This document shows positions 17,173 to 25,572 of a DNA stretch of 62,769 nucleotides, piece after piece; position 1 is the first letter of the stretch; every line of letters begins with the position of its first letter. The stretch is from NCBI GenBank assembly GCA_947178145.1, contig CAMWXE010000023.1, forward strand, positions 1-62,769, written 5' to 3'. The notes beneath the pieces were generated by a model. The model did not search any database and had not been told where the DNA came from. It saw only the letters and a list, made by a program, of their open reading frames with translations. The position numbers and the translations under genes were made by a program. This stretch comes from an uncultured Lachnospiraceae bacterium (GTDB lineage: Bacteria; Bacillota; Clostridia; Lachnospirales; Lachnospiraceae).

Positions 17173-18429
17173 CTAGATTCTGACCGCTCCGACTGCCCTG
17201 ATATTCATCGGATAGACATTGCTTTCCCCCACGTATTTTGCGATATACTTCACATAGTTGTCAGCCTCCGCAAGCGGTACGAGACACATGATAACCCCCG
17301 CAAATCCCCCGCCATGTACACGGCATACGCCTCTGCGGATGCCGTTGCTTACGCCGTCTTTGATTCCTTTCAGGAACAGTTCCGTGAGTGCAAGTGTCAG
17401 CGTAATCTTCTGCTCCTTGCAGTTCTGCAGCGAATAGCAGTTCTGCAGAAGCTCCCATGAAGAAGTACCTGACTCGTTGACAAGCCTCAGCACGGTCTCG
17501 ATGTCGTCCGCCTCAATCGCAGCCGCCATCTCGTCCACCCTGCGGTTCTCCTCAAAGAAGTGGATTGCGCGGAGCACTGCCCTGTCGTTTGGTATCTCGT
17601 TCACATGGGCAAGCAGATTGTCCAGGTCTGTCTCACACAAAAGTTCCACGCCGAGAATCTTTGCGGCCTCCTTCATCTCGTTTGGAATCCCGGAATACTC
17701 CTCGCTCAAATCCGCATGTCCCTTTCCTGTATTTACGATCACAAGACGATATCCCTTTTTCTCGAAGGAGAAGGAAAGCGGTCTGTACTCCGGCTGGCTT
17801 CCGTTGGAAAAATCAAAGAGAACCGGTCCGCCGACGGCGCACGCCATCTGGTCCATCATGCCTGACGCCTTGTTCCAGTACACGTTTTCCGAATACTTTC
17901 CAATCTTCGCATAGTCTGCGCAGGTCATTGCACCATCGTTAAAGAAGTGGTTGACAATCGTGCATACAAGCATCTCAAACGATGCCGACGAGCTGACACC
18001 CGCCGCTGCGATCACGTTTGTGGACACATACGCGTCAAAGCCGCCGACCTTGAATCCAAACTTCTGTGCGCCCTCCATCATGCCGGCAAGAAGCGCCTCC
18101 GTGCCGCTGACCTTTGCCACACTGTCAAGCTTTGCGATGTCCACAACGATTTCCTTGTTGTAGCCCTCACTCGTGATATGTATGACACTGCTGTTGTTTG
18201 GCTGCGCAGCACCGATTGTATCCAGGTCGATGCTCCCCGCGATCACCTTGCCGCCATTGTGGTCTGTGTGGTTGCCGATAATCTCCGTCCTTCCGGGCGC
18301 AGAGAAAAATTCCGCCTCATCATGGCCATACTTTTTCTGAAAATTCTCTGCCAGTGCCCGGAAGCGCTCTGCGCTCTTTGCACTCTCTCCATAAACCTTT
18401 TCCAGTCTCTCACTGCTTGGGATATTCAT
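17173..18429 (-). CDS. Galactokinase-family GHMP kinase
   Basis: A 418-residue GHMP kinase closest to galactokinase. Motif 1 is GRTEIIGNHTDHNGG (about 45-59), motif 2 is AAGVSSSASFE (ATP loop), motif 3 is HGGGFAG. The catalytic-base context SGMMDQMAC is present, as are the conserved Arg and Asp of motif 1. Motif 1 deviates from the galactokinase norm IGEHTDYN: the Glu that contacts the sugar C6 hydroxyl is Asn and the Tyr is His. A related sugar or a lineage variant are both possible, so no symbol is given. Ribosome site AAGGAGG precedes the start. It is co-directional with the hydrolase 33 bp upstream. Confidence 0.82.
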   Translation of the reverse strand: MNIPSSERLEKVYGESAKSAERFRALAENFQKKYGHDEAEFFSAPGRTEIIGNHTDHNGGKVIAGSIDLDTIGAAQPNNSSVIHITSEGYNKEIVVDIAKLDSVAKVSGTEALLAGMMEGAQKFGFKVGGFDAYVSTNVIAAAGVSSSASFEMLVCTIVNHFFNDGAMTCADYAKIGKYSENVYWNKASGMMDQMACAVGGPVLFDFSNGSQPEYRPLSFSFEKKGYRLVIVNTGKGHADLSEEYSGIPNEMKEAAKILGVELLCETDLDNLLAHVNEIPNDRAVLRAIHFFEENRRVDEMAAAIEADDIETVLRLVNESGTSSWELLQNCYSLQNCKEQKITLTLALTELFLKGIKDGVSNGIRRGVCRVHGGGFAGVIMCLVPLAEADNYVKYIAKYVGESNVYPMNIRAVGAVRI

Positions 18430-18462
18430 TTTTCAATTCCTCCTTATTTTTGTCTTTTTCTA

Positions 18463-19197
18463 TTATACATCAAAATGCCTCAAAATCCAATCAATTCCTT
18501 TTGCAATTCGCACATCCGGCTCCGAAAAGTGTCCTCCCTGATTCCACGCAAGAACACCCTCCACATTTTTCTGGTTTTCGCAGAGCATTGTGTACACCTT
18601 TCTCGTGTTGCCGCCTACTGTTGCCATCCGCCTGTTTCTCGTCTTTTCTTCTTTATCGCCAAGGCTCAGATAGATATAATTTTTTTCGTCCCTGCAAACT
18701 GCCGCCTTCCGGACATAATCAAGCCATCCCTCATACCACAAAGAACCAGAACAGCTCACCGCGCCCGCAAATTTTTCACACTCACAGTATACCCACAAGC
18801 CAAAAAGCCCTGCAAGCGAATATCCGACCGAAAAACGGGCAATTTCGGGTTTATCCGCCTCGATATATGGAATGCAGTATTCCGTGAGCCACTTTAACGT
18901 ATCGTTTGCCTTCCCGCCGAATCCTTCTTTTCCAAAGACTGCCGGGGCTGCCCACGGCGAAAAATCATCATTCCAGTTCTCAGACTCATAAGCCGTCAAA
19001 AGGAAATTGGCATCCGGGGCCTGTTTTTTCAGATAAGATACTACTGCCTCTGCCGACGCTCTTTCTCCCCCGCCTATGCCCCAGTAAAATACAGGCAGTC
19101 GGTGATTCTCGCTGATACTGCCTTTTTTGCTGTCGCTCTTTCTGTAGATATGACAGGTTTTCCTGTGGATTGTTACTGTTGTTAATTCTTCTATCAT
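18463..19197 (-). CDS. Alpha/beta hydrolase, esterase-like
   Basis: A 244-residue cytoplasmic alpha/beta-hydrolase resembling the esterase D/enterochelin esterase group. The nucleophile elbow is GYSLAG (about 124-129), an oxyanion-side GIGGG occurs near residue 40, and the likely catalytic His lies in NQGGHFSEPD near the C terminus. No signal peptide is seen. It sits between the CoA-transferase (17 bp) and the galactokinase gene (33 bp), so the three form an operon. The substrate is unknown. Confidence 0.75.
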   Translation of the reverse strand: MIEELTTVTIHRKTCHIYRKSDSKKGSISENHRLPVFYWGIGGGERASAEAVVSYLKKQAPDANFLLTAYESENWNDDFSPWAAPAVFGKEGFGGKANDTLKWLTEYCIPYIEADKPEIARFSVGYSLAGLFGLWVYCECEKFAGAVSCSGSLWYEGWLDYVRKAAVCRDEKNYIYLSLGDKEEKTRNRRMATVGGNTRKVYTMLCENQKNVEGVLAWNQGGHFSEPDVRIAKGIDWILRHFDV

Positions 19198-19214
19198 ACT
19201 TTGATTTCCTGTTT

Positions 19215-20558
19215 TTAATACTTATTTGACCGTCTCCAGATTTTCCGCTTCCCGGCCTCCCTGATCAGCTCTTCCCTGAAATCAGGATGTGCAATCGAGA
19301 TAAGCCCCTCGGCACGCTCCCATGTAGAACGCCCTTCCATGTTGATCACACCGTACTCGGTTGCCAGAAAGTAAATCTGGCTTCTCGGCGAAGTGATGAT
19401 ATCCCCGTCAAACTGCGGACGGATGCGGGAGTGATAGACACCTTCTTTATCCTTATAGACGGAACTCATGCAGATAAACGCTTTGCCGCCTCTCGATGCG
19501 GAGGCCCCTATCAGAAAGTCGAGCTGTCCGCCTGTGCCGCTGATCTGTCGGGAGCCGGAACTTTCCGCCGCAACCTGACCATACAGGTCAACTGACACAC
19601 AGCTGTTGATAGACACCATATTGTCAATCTGGGCAATGACGCTCGGTCTGTTGACGTACTCCAGCGGATACGCCGCGATGCCGTGATTGTCATCCACCCA
19701 CTCATAAAGCTCCGGCGATCCGATCGCGCAGCCGTATACCCCTTTCCCTCTGTCTATCTTCTTCTTCCGGTTCGTCAGTTTGCCCGCGTTGTGCATGCTC
19801 AGGTACGCATCCGAACAGAGCTCTGTGTGCATCCCCAGATCCCTGAGATCCGACTCTGCGATCAACTCTCCCACCGCGTTTGGCATACTGCCGATACCAA
19901 GCTGCAGTGTTGCGCCGTCCACAATATAGGGCAGAATATTCTGCGCGATTTTCCGGTCCGTCTCGGTCGGTCTGAATGTCTTTAGGACTGCCAGCGGCTC
20001 ATGCTCCCCCTCCACAATATAATCCACGTCGGAAATATGGATACACTCATCATATCCGCCGTGGACGACAGGCAGATTCTCATTGACCTCGACAATGACA
20101 ATATCCGCTGTGCGCGTGATCGGTGCCGCCACACCCGTATTGACAGAAAAATTGAAATACCCGTGTTTATCCATCGGCGCAACGCTCACCATCACGACAT
20201 TCACTTTCAAAAAGTACTCATAATACGCCGCATTATTGTGAAAAACCATGGGAATAAAATAGCAGAGTCCCCTGTCGCAGAGCTTCCGCTCATAGGAAGA
20301 ACAGTGCCAGCTGTGATAGGTAAAATGCTCCTGACTCTCATCGCACTCTGCCACCTCGATAGGACCTGCTATGATCAGATTACCGCGAATCTTCACATCA
20401 TAAAGCTCATCTCTGCGCTTCGCCAGCGCCCTGTCCAGAAGCACCGGCATGCCGAGATTGCTCGTATAATCCACCCAGTCGCCGCTCTTTACCACCTTCA
20501 CCGCCTCTTCGGGAGTGGTGCGCTTTTCTTTGTATTCTGTATGAAAATCGTGCAGCAT
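19215..20558 (-). CDS. CoA-transferase, butyryl-CoA:acetate / 4-hydroxybutyrate type
   Basis: A 447-residue class I CoA-transferase of the acetyl-CoA hydrolase/4-hydroxybutyrate CoA-transferase family. Features seen are EEAVKVVKSGDWVDY at the N terminus, VAPMDKHGYFNF, LQLGIGSMPNAVG, the glutamate expected to form the CoA thioester in HTELCSDAY, and SGTGGQLDF before the C-terminal ISIAHPDFREELI. These are shared with the butyryl-CoA:acetate CoA-transferase of butyrate-forming Lachnospiraceae, but the N-terminal third differs from the classical enzyme as I remember it. It could be a paralogue with another acyl-CoA donor, so no symbol is given. Start 20558 has AAGGAG upstream; an ATG 18 bp earlier lacks one. 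Confidence 0.85.
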   Translation of the reverse strand: MLHDFHTEYKEKRTTPEEAVKVVKSGDWVDYTSNLGMPVLLDRALAKRRDELYDVKIRGNLIIAGPIEVAECDESQEHFTYHSWHCSSYERKLCDRGLCYFIPMVFHNNAAYYEYFLKVNVVMVSVAPMDKHGYFNFSVNTGVAAPITRTADIVIVEVNENLPVVHGGYDECIHISDVDYIVEGEHEPLAVLKTFRPTETDRKIAQNILPYIVDGATLQLGIGSMPNAVGELIAESDLRDLGMHTELCSDAYLSMHNAGKLTNRKKKIDRGKGVYGCAIGSPELYEWVDDNHGIAAYPLEYVNRPSVIAQIDNMVSINSCVSVDLYGQVAAESSGSRQISGTGGQLDFLIGASASRGGKAFICMSSVYKDKEGVYHSRIRPQFDGDIITSPRSQIYFLATEYGVINMEGRSTWERAEGLISIAHPDFREELIREAGKRKIWRRSNKY

Positions 20559-20616
20559 TGTATCACGCTCCTTCAATGATCAGGTTCACACCCCAATGTG
20601 TATTTGTTTTCAGGCA

Positions 20617-20691
20617 TTAAAAAGCCAGTTTTAATTTACAATGTATTTCTTTCCGTTCATTTGGATCATCATCGACGTCCAGAATTTCCAT
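20617..20691 (-). CDS. Possible 24-residue small ORF ahead of the CoA-transferase
   Basis: A short frame encodes an acidic-then-basic peptide beginning MEILDVDDDPNER and ending KLKLAF. AAGGA lies eight bases before its ATG, and the stop is 58 bp from the CoA-transferase start. An in-frame ATG at 20706 would make it 29 residues. I recognise no family. It may be a leader peptide or chance. Confidence 0.25.
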   Translation of the reverse strand: MEILDVDDDPNERKEIHCKLKLAF

Positions 20692-20710
20692 ATCATGTTC
20701 CTTCATAGTA

Positions 20711-20734
20711 TCACATTTTAAGTAAAATATGTGA
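20711..20734. promoter_or_regulatory. Inverted repeat in the divergent promoter region
   Basis: TCACAT (20711-20716) and ATGTGA (20729-20734) flank a 12-bp AT-rich centre between the divergent CoA-transferase and CheX/receiver genes. It may be an operator for the leftward operon. The half-sites have the opposite order to a CRP site, so CRP is unlikely. Confidence 0.3.
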
Positions 20735-20770
20735 ATTTTTTACAAAAAAGCCAAATTAATCAAAATACAG

Positions 20771-20799
20771 TTGTTAAAATTCGGATAATTTAATAAAAT
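20771..20799 (+). promoter_or_regulatory. Promoter of the CheX-like/receiver gene
   Basis: TTGTTA (20771-20776) and TAAAAT (20794-20799) are 17 bp apart. The transcript would begin near 20806 and carry an 80-base leader. That leader contains a GGCAT-ACC-ATGCC palindrome (20811-20823) and an 8-bp hairpin AGAGCATG/CGTGCTCT (20837-20844 with 20851-20858). Confidence 0.6.
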
Positions 20800-20887
20800 A
20801 GATAGTATCAGGCATACCATGCCGATTTCACTGACCAGAGCATGTCTGCGCGTGCTCTAAGACAAATCGAGAAAGGTACAGGATTAT

Positions 20888-22186
20888 ATGTTTATACAAT
20901 TATTTAGCAACTATCTGGTCGAACAATCAGTGATTACAATGGAACAGAGCACCTCCCTTCAGGAACAGATACTGAAAACACACGTCAAGCTTGGAACCAT
21001 TGCCGTTGCCGAGGGTCTGCTGACAGAGGACCAGGCGGAGGAAATCAACCATCATCAGACAAGGCAGGACCGTCTTTTTGGAGATATGGCAGTCGATATG
21101 GGTTATCTGACGGACAGACAGGTGTCAGAGCTTCTCGGGAAACAGGGTGATATGACCATGAAATTTATTCAGCTTCTGGTCAATACCCCTGGACAGTCCA
21201 TCGAGACCGTTTCCGAACATCTTCGCGGGTTTCAGAAAGCATACGGTTTCACCGATGAAGAATTCGAGGCTGTCAAAAAAGAAGACTTTGAATCCATCAT
21301 GCCCCTTTTTGCCACAGTGCGGGATTCAAACATCACAGACCTCGCCGGTCTCGTCATGCGCAACCTCACGAGATTTGTCACCAATAACTTCTATTTTGGC
21401 AAAATGAAGAAAGCTGCCGATTATTCCTACAGCATGCTTGCCGGTCAGAAATCCGTCGGTGAGCAGAATATCTTTCTTGGCGTTGGTGCCGTCAATGATT
21501 TAGACGGGATCATCAAGCTTGCACAGAATTATGCAAAAACAGTCACAATCACAAACAGCGACGAAGTCTATGATGCAGTCTGTGAATTTGTCAACCTGAA
21601 TAACGGACTCTATGACTCCGTCCTCAGCGATGATGATATTTTTATCGAAATGCTTCCGCCGGAAGTGTACCTGAACCAGCAGTTGTCTGGCAATGCCTAC
21701 TGTATGCCGGTTTATATTGATCATGCGGCATTTGACCTGATTCTTTCAACCGATACCGCCTTCCTGCCGGGAGACAAGCCCCACGCACTGACTTTGAAAA
21801 AAACAGAGCTCAACATAGACGCTGCAGCATCGCTGCCCACAGTTCTCGTAGTCGACGATTCCGCCCTGATCAGAAAAGTTTTGATTAATCTGCTCAACGA
21901 AAACGGTTTTCAAGTCGTAGGTGAGGCTGCAAACGGTGCTGAAGGCGTAGAATTGTACAAAGAGCTAAAACCCGATATTGTAACATTAGATATTACAATG
22001 CCCGTGATGGACGGACTGACAGCCCTCAGGCTGATCAGGGAATTTGACCCGAACGCAATGGTTGCCATGATAACCGCTGCCGGGCAGAAGGACAAGCTCA
22101 TGGATGCCCTGAGAGAAGGGGCAGAGTTGTTCTTTACGAAACCCTTTAATGCACAGGAAGTAATATCCTGTCTGAAAAGCTGTTAA
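20888..22186 (+). CDS. CheX-like phosphatase/receiver fusion protein
   Basis: The only plus-strand protein gene; 432 residues. The N terminus (about 30-90) has two copies of a short helical repeat of the GspE/MshE N-terminal type (LGTIAVAEGLLTEDQ and FGDMAVDMGYLTDRQ). The middle (about 145-300) resembles CheX/CheC: it contains D-x3-E-x2-N (DAVCEFVN) followed about 20 residues later by Pro, the phosphatase consensus of CheC/CheX/FliY. The C terminus (about 315-432) is a CheY-like receiver with VVDDS, phospho-Asp in TLDITMP, TAAG and TKPF. A self-dephosphorylating regulator or a phosphate sink is a fair inference. No DNA-binding domain is present. Confidence 0.82.
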   Translation: MFIQLFSNYLVEQSVITMEQSTSLQEQILKTHVKLGTIAVAEGLLTEDQAEEINHHQTRQDRLFGDMAVDMGYLTDRQVSELLGKQGDMTMKFIQLLVNTPGQSIETVSEHLRGFQKAYGFTDEEFEAVKKEDFESIMPLFATVRDSNITDLAGLVMRNLTRFVTNNFYFGKMKKAADYSYSMLAGQKSVGEQNIFLGVGAVNDLDGIIKLAQNYAKTVTITNSDEVYDAVCEFVNLNNGLYDSVLSDDDIFIEMLPPEVYLNQQLSGNAYCMPVYIDHAAFDLILSTDTAFLPGDKPHALTLKKTELNIDAAASLPTVLVVDDSALIRKVLINLLNENGFQVVGEAANGAEGVELYKELKPDIVTLDITMPVMDGLTALRLIREFDPNAMVAMITAAGQKDKLMDALREGAELFFTKPFNAQEVISCLKSC

Positions 22187-22222
22187 AATCCTCTGAAGGT
22201 GTTCACACCTTCAGAGGATTTT
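22185..22222. terminator. Bidirectional terminator spanning two stop codons
   Basis: A perfect 17-bp inverted repeat (22185-22201 with 22206-22222) has a TTCA loop and arms starting AAAA and ending TTTT, so it can terminate in both directions. The plus-strand stop TAA (22184-22186) runs into the left arm and the minus-strand stop TGA (22213-22211) lies inside the right arm. Confidence 0.92.
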
Positions 22223-24439
22223 ATCTCGTATACTTTTTAAAGTCTGTATATCATTTTCACTCAAGGCAATACCTGCATACCAGTACTGCTCCATCCACGC
22301 CGCAGCCAATGCAAGGCTGGCCGTTGTCTCGTCTGAAAGCTGTCCTGTCCCGGACAGCCTTGCAAAGTATTCCCGCAGCGTCTCGCTGTTCTCTTTTGGC
22401 GAAAATTTCCTTTCCAGAAGCGACAGCAGATGCCGAAAAATCACATCCGGGTCATTGCTTTTCTTCTGCACCATCCTTCTATATAGCCAGAGGGCCAGCA
22501 GAATCATTAGGATTAGAATCGTAAGCCCGCCAAACCAGGCAGCCAGCAGAATCCAGAAATCTGCATTCTTTTGCACATCTGCCATCACCCCGTCTGTCTC
22601 TTCCGACGATTCCTTATCTGCCAGCTCCTGCCCTGATGTCTCTGTTCCCAATGTGCTCTGCTCCAAGTCCTCCTCTGATATAATACTTTCCTTTGTCTGC
22701 CTATCCTGCGCTGCAGCATACCATACCATATTTGCATTTGATGCATTGACCACTGTCGGTTCCAGACGCATCCATCCAAATCCCTCTATGTAAGCCTCCA
22801 CCCACGCATGTGCCGATCCGCTTGATATTGAAAACTGATTAATCTTGAATGAATCACTGTAGTCCACCAGAAAGCCTTCTGCCACTCTCGCAGAAATCCC
22901 GATGCACCGCAGCATCTCCGCAAGCGCCGTCGCATAATGCACACAAAATCCCTGTCTCCCATCAAACAGAAACCAATCGAGTACATTTGCGTCCTCAGGC
23001 ATTGCAATATTCTGATTGTAGGAATATTGATACAGGTAATGCTCCAACGCCCTGCACTTTTCATAGTCATTTTCGCAGTCCTCTGTAAGCTCTATGGCAA
23101 GTTCTTTCACCTGTTCCGATACAGCGCTGTCCGCAATGCCATAGGCACGCCTAATGCGTTCCTCACCGCTGGCAATCTGTTCCAGGAAGTCAGAAAAAGG
23201 AACCTTTTCCAGCGTTATGCCGTAATAATCCTGCATTTTTGTATAAATAAGGTCATACTTCTCTTCCTCATAGGATATGTCTTTACTGTTTCCTATGATT
23301 GTCGCAAGCTCTGCGCTCGCATAGTCAATATCCACAAACTGATAGGAATAGTGATACCCCTTTGACTGAATCTGATCTGATATCGGATTGTCCCCCCTGT
23401 ACTGCATATCCGAAACAGTTGTTCTTAAAAGCTTTATTGGATAAAACTGGGATTGTGTCCTGATATAGGACAACGTTACTTTATGCTCATACACCTCCAC
23501 AAATCGGTGCAGCTCTTCCACATTCTGTGTATACGCCAACAGAGCATACAGTGTTTCCAAGGTATCAATCCGGCTATCCATTGTCTGCTCTTCCAGCGTC
23601 ATTTCCCATCGCTCACCCGTAAAGGAATCGCTGGTCCGCCCTTTTAAATAAAGATTTCTTCTGGTTCGCTTCCCGTCGAGTACCAACTGCTCTGTCTCAC
23701 GGTTTCTTATCCCCGCCGTCAGCAGAGAGGATGTATCCGAATATCCCGTATAGCCATATGCAAACATGCCGTCCGATTTGTCCTGTCCCCACCAGTACTG
23801 CACTTCGAGCATAATGTGCTCAGCCGTATTCCCCACCGCCTGCACTGCCTTCACCACAAAATCCCAGTCATACGGATCCTCCGGCGCTGGTGTAAACGCC
23901 GTTATCAATGCGATAGCTATGTAGAAAACCAGAAACGTATCCGTCCTGTAATGCTCAAAAAGCGCAATCATCTCCGAGACAGAATTCAGGAAAAGAAACA
24001 CCGCCAAAGCATTCACTGCACTGGAAAAGCTGTAATCCATGAACGCAAGACAGAGAAGGATCAGCAGAATCAGATATCCCGACAACACCCGCACTGCCCG
24101 CCAGCGGTATAGCCCATGAAGAAGCAGCATCCCCGCGACTCCTATGACTGCCAACACAGCGTGAATCCGATATGACTCATCCGCAAGGATTCCAAACCAG
24201 AGCACTGCAAATACGACATACATGCTGATTCCTATTGTCACCGCCCGATTGTCAAAGCATTCCTTTAATCCAATAATCACCGCTGCCGCAATGCCCCACA
24301 CCGTAAAATACATGCTGTTGTCCAAAATACCGTCGTGTTTTATCACATTTAACACAATCAATCCTATCAGAAGATATGTCGCAAACGGTGCGCAGACGCG
24401 GCTTGCCTTTCTTATTCTAAAAAGTCCAAAGTCTTTCAT
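22211..24439 (-). CDS. Membrane transglutaminase-like protein (TgpA/YebA-like)
   Basis: A 742-residue integral membrane protein. The N-terminal third has six or seven TM helices, then an extracytoplasmic region with a transglutaminase core: nucleophile Cys in GFCVHYATALAEML, His in SAHAWVEAY, and an acidic residue in GWMRLEPT (Glu, as in some Firmicutes TgpA proteins, rather than Asp). One more TM lies at about 620-650, followed by a cytoplasmic DUF4129-like tail. It is the third gene of the classic MoxR-DUF58-transglutaminase operon (yeaC-yeaD-yebA in Bacillus). Its biochemical role is not settled. Confidence 0.9.
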   Translation of the reverse strand: MKDFGLFRIRKASRVCAPFATYLLIGLIVLNVIKHDGILDNSMYFTVWGIAAAVIIGLKECFDNRAVTIGISMYVVFAVLWFGILADESYRIHAVLAVIGVAGMLLLHGLYRWRAVRVLSGYLILLILLCLAFMDYSFSSAVNALAVFLFLNSVSEMIALFEHYRTDTFLVFYIAIALITAFTPAPEDPYDWDFVVKAVQAVGNTAEHIMLEVQYWWGQDKSDGMFAYGYTGYSDTSSLLTAGIRNRETEQLVLDGKRTRRNLYLKGRTSDSFTGERWEMTLEEQTMDSRIDTLETLYALLAYTQNVEELHRFVEVYEHKVTLSYIRTQSQFYPIKLLRTTVSDMQYRGDNPISDQIQSKGYHYSYQFVDIDYASAELATIIGNSKDISYEEEKYDLIYTKMQDYYGITLEKVPFSDFLEQIASGEERIRRAYGIADSAVSEQVKELAIELTEDCENDYEKCRALEHYLYQYSYNQNIAMPEDANVLDWFLFDGRQGFCVHYATALAEMLRCIGISARVAEGFLVDYSDSFKINQFSISSGSAHAWVEAYIEGFGWMRLEPTVVNASNANMVWYAAAQDRQTKESIISEEDLEQSTLGTETSGQELADKESSEETDGVMADVQKNADFWILLAAWFGGLTILILMILLALWLYRRMVQKKSNDPDVIFRHLLSLLERKFSPKENSETLREYFARLSGTGQLSDETTASLALAAAWMEQYWYAGIALSENDIQTLKSIRDKIL

Positions 24440-24468
24440 TTTATCGATCTCTCACTTAAAACAGCTCC

Positions 24469-25572
24469 TTATTTCTCCCATAACACTCGATTCTGTAAAT
24501 CAAAAAAATGGAGATTCCGAAATCCCCTGACAGCCTCTCTCACATTGTCAGCAATCTTTTCCGGGTGCTGAGTCACGACCAGAAACGGAATGTCTGCCTG
24601 TGTACGTATGTTCTGTTCCTCCAGGGCTGCATTCAGATCTGTTGCCTTATCAGAAAAATTGCATTCTGTCAGCCTCTTAATAAAGTCTTCAAACGCTCTC
24701 CGCGAACAAATTTCCTGTCCATCCACATCCTCCATGACGACAAGCAGCTGATATCCCGAACTGTAAATATACTGTGCCAAAACTGCAGCCATCTCCCTAA
24801 TCCTATCACAAATAACAATGCGCTCGACGGTATCTGCCGCCGCAACCCATGGATCCACAAAAATCACATACGACGATATCTCCTCAGCAGTCGGATTCCG
24901 CACCATCCATTCCAGTCTCTTTGCCGAATTTTTCCAGTGTATCCATCGTCTGTTGTCGCCGGGCACAAATTTCCTTACCTCACTGTCAACCAGGTCGGTG
25001 CGCTCCCCTCTCTGCCCGCTGTTGCGGCATTCCTCCTCCTCAATCACAGCTGCTATGCTGTCCAGCTCTCGTATCCTTGGTTTCACTGTCACTTTCAGTT
25101 TTTCCGGCATCGGAAATCGAATACGAAATATCCTGAAATAGTCCATTATCTCTATCATATCCACACCAATTTCATAAATCCCGGAATACATGCACAGCAC
25201 TTCCGTCTGAAATGCCATCTCCTGCCCTGGCTCCATCGACATGTTTCCCAGCTCCTCTGTTCTGCTAATTACAGACAGTTTATCCAGAAAATGCAAACTG
25301 ACAGCCCCATAGGTGGCAACCCCCTCGTTGCTCAGCTTCACCTGATAGGAAACACGCTCCTTTTTCGTGATGGTTCTCTCCGGTATTGTCTGATAGATCT
25401 TAATCGTAAAAAACACATAAAAAATATAAGCAATCGAGAGAATCGTGTTGACTACCATCATAAAAAAAAGCATATAAGGAAGACTCCCACCCCGGACACT
25501 TATCAGCAACAGAGACAAAAGAAACAATACCAAATAAATGAATCTTCTGATTAACAGACTTTTACTTTCCAA
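24469..25572 (-). CDS. DUF58 membrane protein
   Basis: A 367-residue protein with two N-terminal TM helices (about 9-55), a beta-rich domain, then the DUF58 motif VRKFVPGDNRRWIHWKNSAK (about 199-218) and a degenerate vWA-like fold in which the MIDAS is replaced by FVDPWVAA. It overlaps the MoxR gene by 11 bp. Unlike the DUF58 protein at 9.8-10.7 kb it is membrane anchored, as is usual for the transglutaminase-linked group. Confidence 0.88.
   Translation of the reverse strand: MESKSLLIRRFIYLVLFLLSLLLISVRGGSLPYMLFFMMVVNTILSIAYIFYVFFTIKIYQTIPERTITKKERVSYQVKLSNEGVATYGAVSLHFLDKLSVISRTEELGNMSMEPGQEMAFQTEVLCMYSGIYEIGVDMIEIMDYFRIFRIRFPMPEKLKVTVKPRIRELDSIAAVIEEEECRNSGQRGERTDLVDSEVRKFVPGDNRRWIHWKNSAKRLEWMVRNPTAEEISSYVIFVDPWVAAADTVERIVICDRIREMAAVLAQYIYSSGYQLLVVMEDVDGQEICSRRAFEDFIKRLTECNFSDKATDLNAALEEQNIRTQADIPFLVVTQHPEKIADNVREAVRGFRNLHFFDLQNRVLWEK

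Noticed and set aside
17947..18897. A 316-codon open frame on the plus strand
   Set aside because: Antisense to the galactokinase and hydrolase genes, crossing their intergenic gap, with no family features.
20711..20734. CRP/FNR-type site
   Set aside because: The half-sites are TCACAT then ATGTGA, the reverse order of a CRP palindrome.
24508..25554. A 348-codon open frame on the plus strand
   Set aside because: It lies wholly antisense to the DUF58 gene, has no ribosome site or recognisable domain, and its composition is His/Leu/Ser-rich as expected from a shadow frame.
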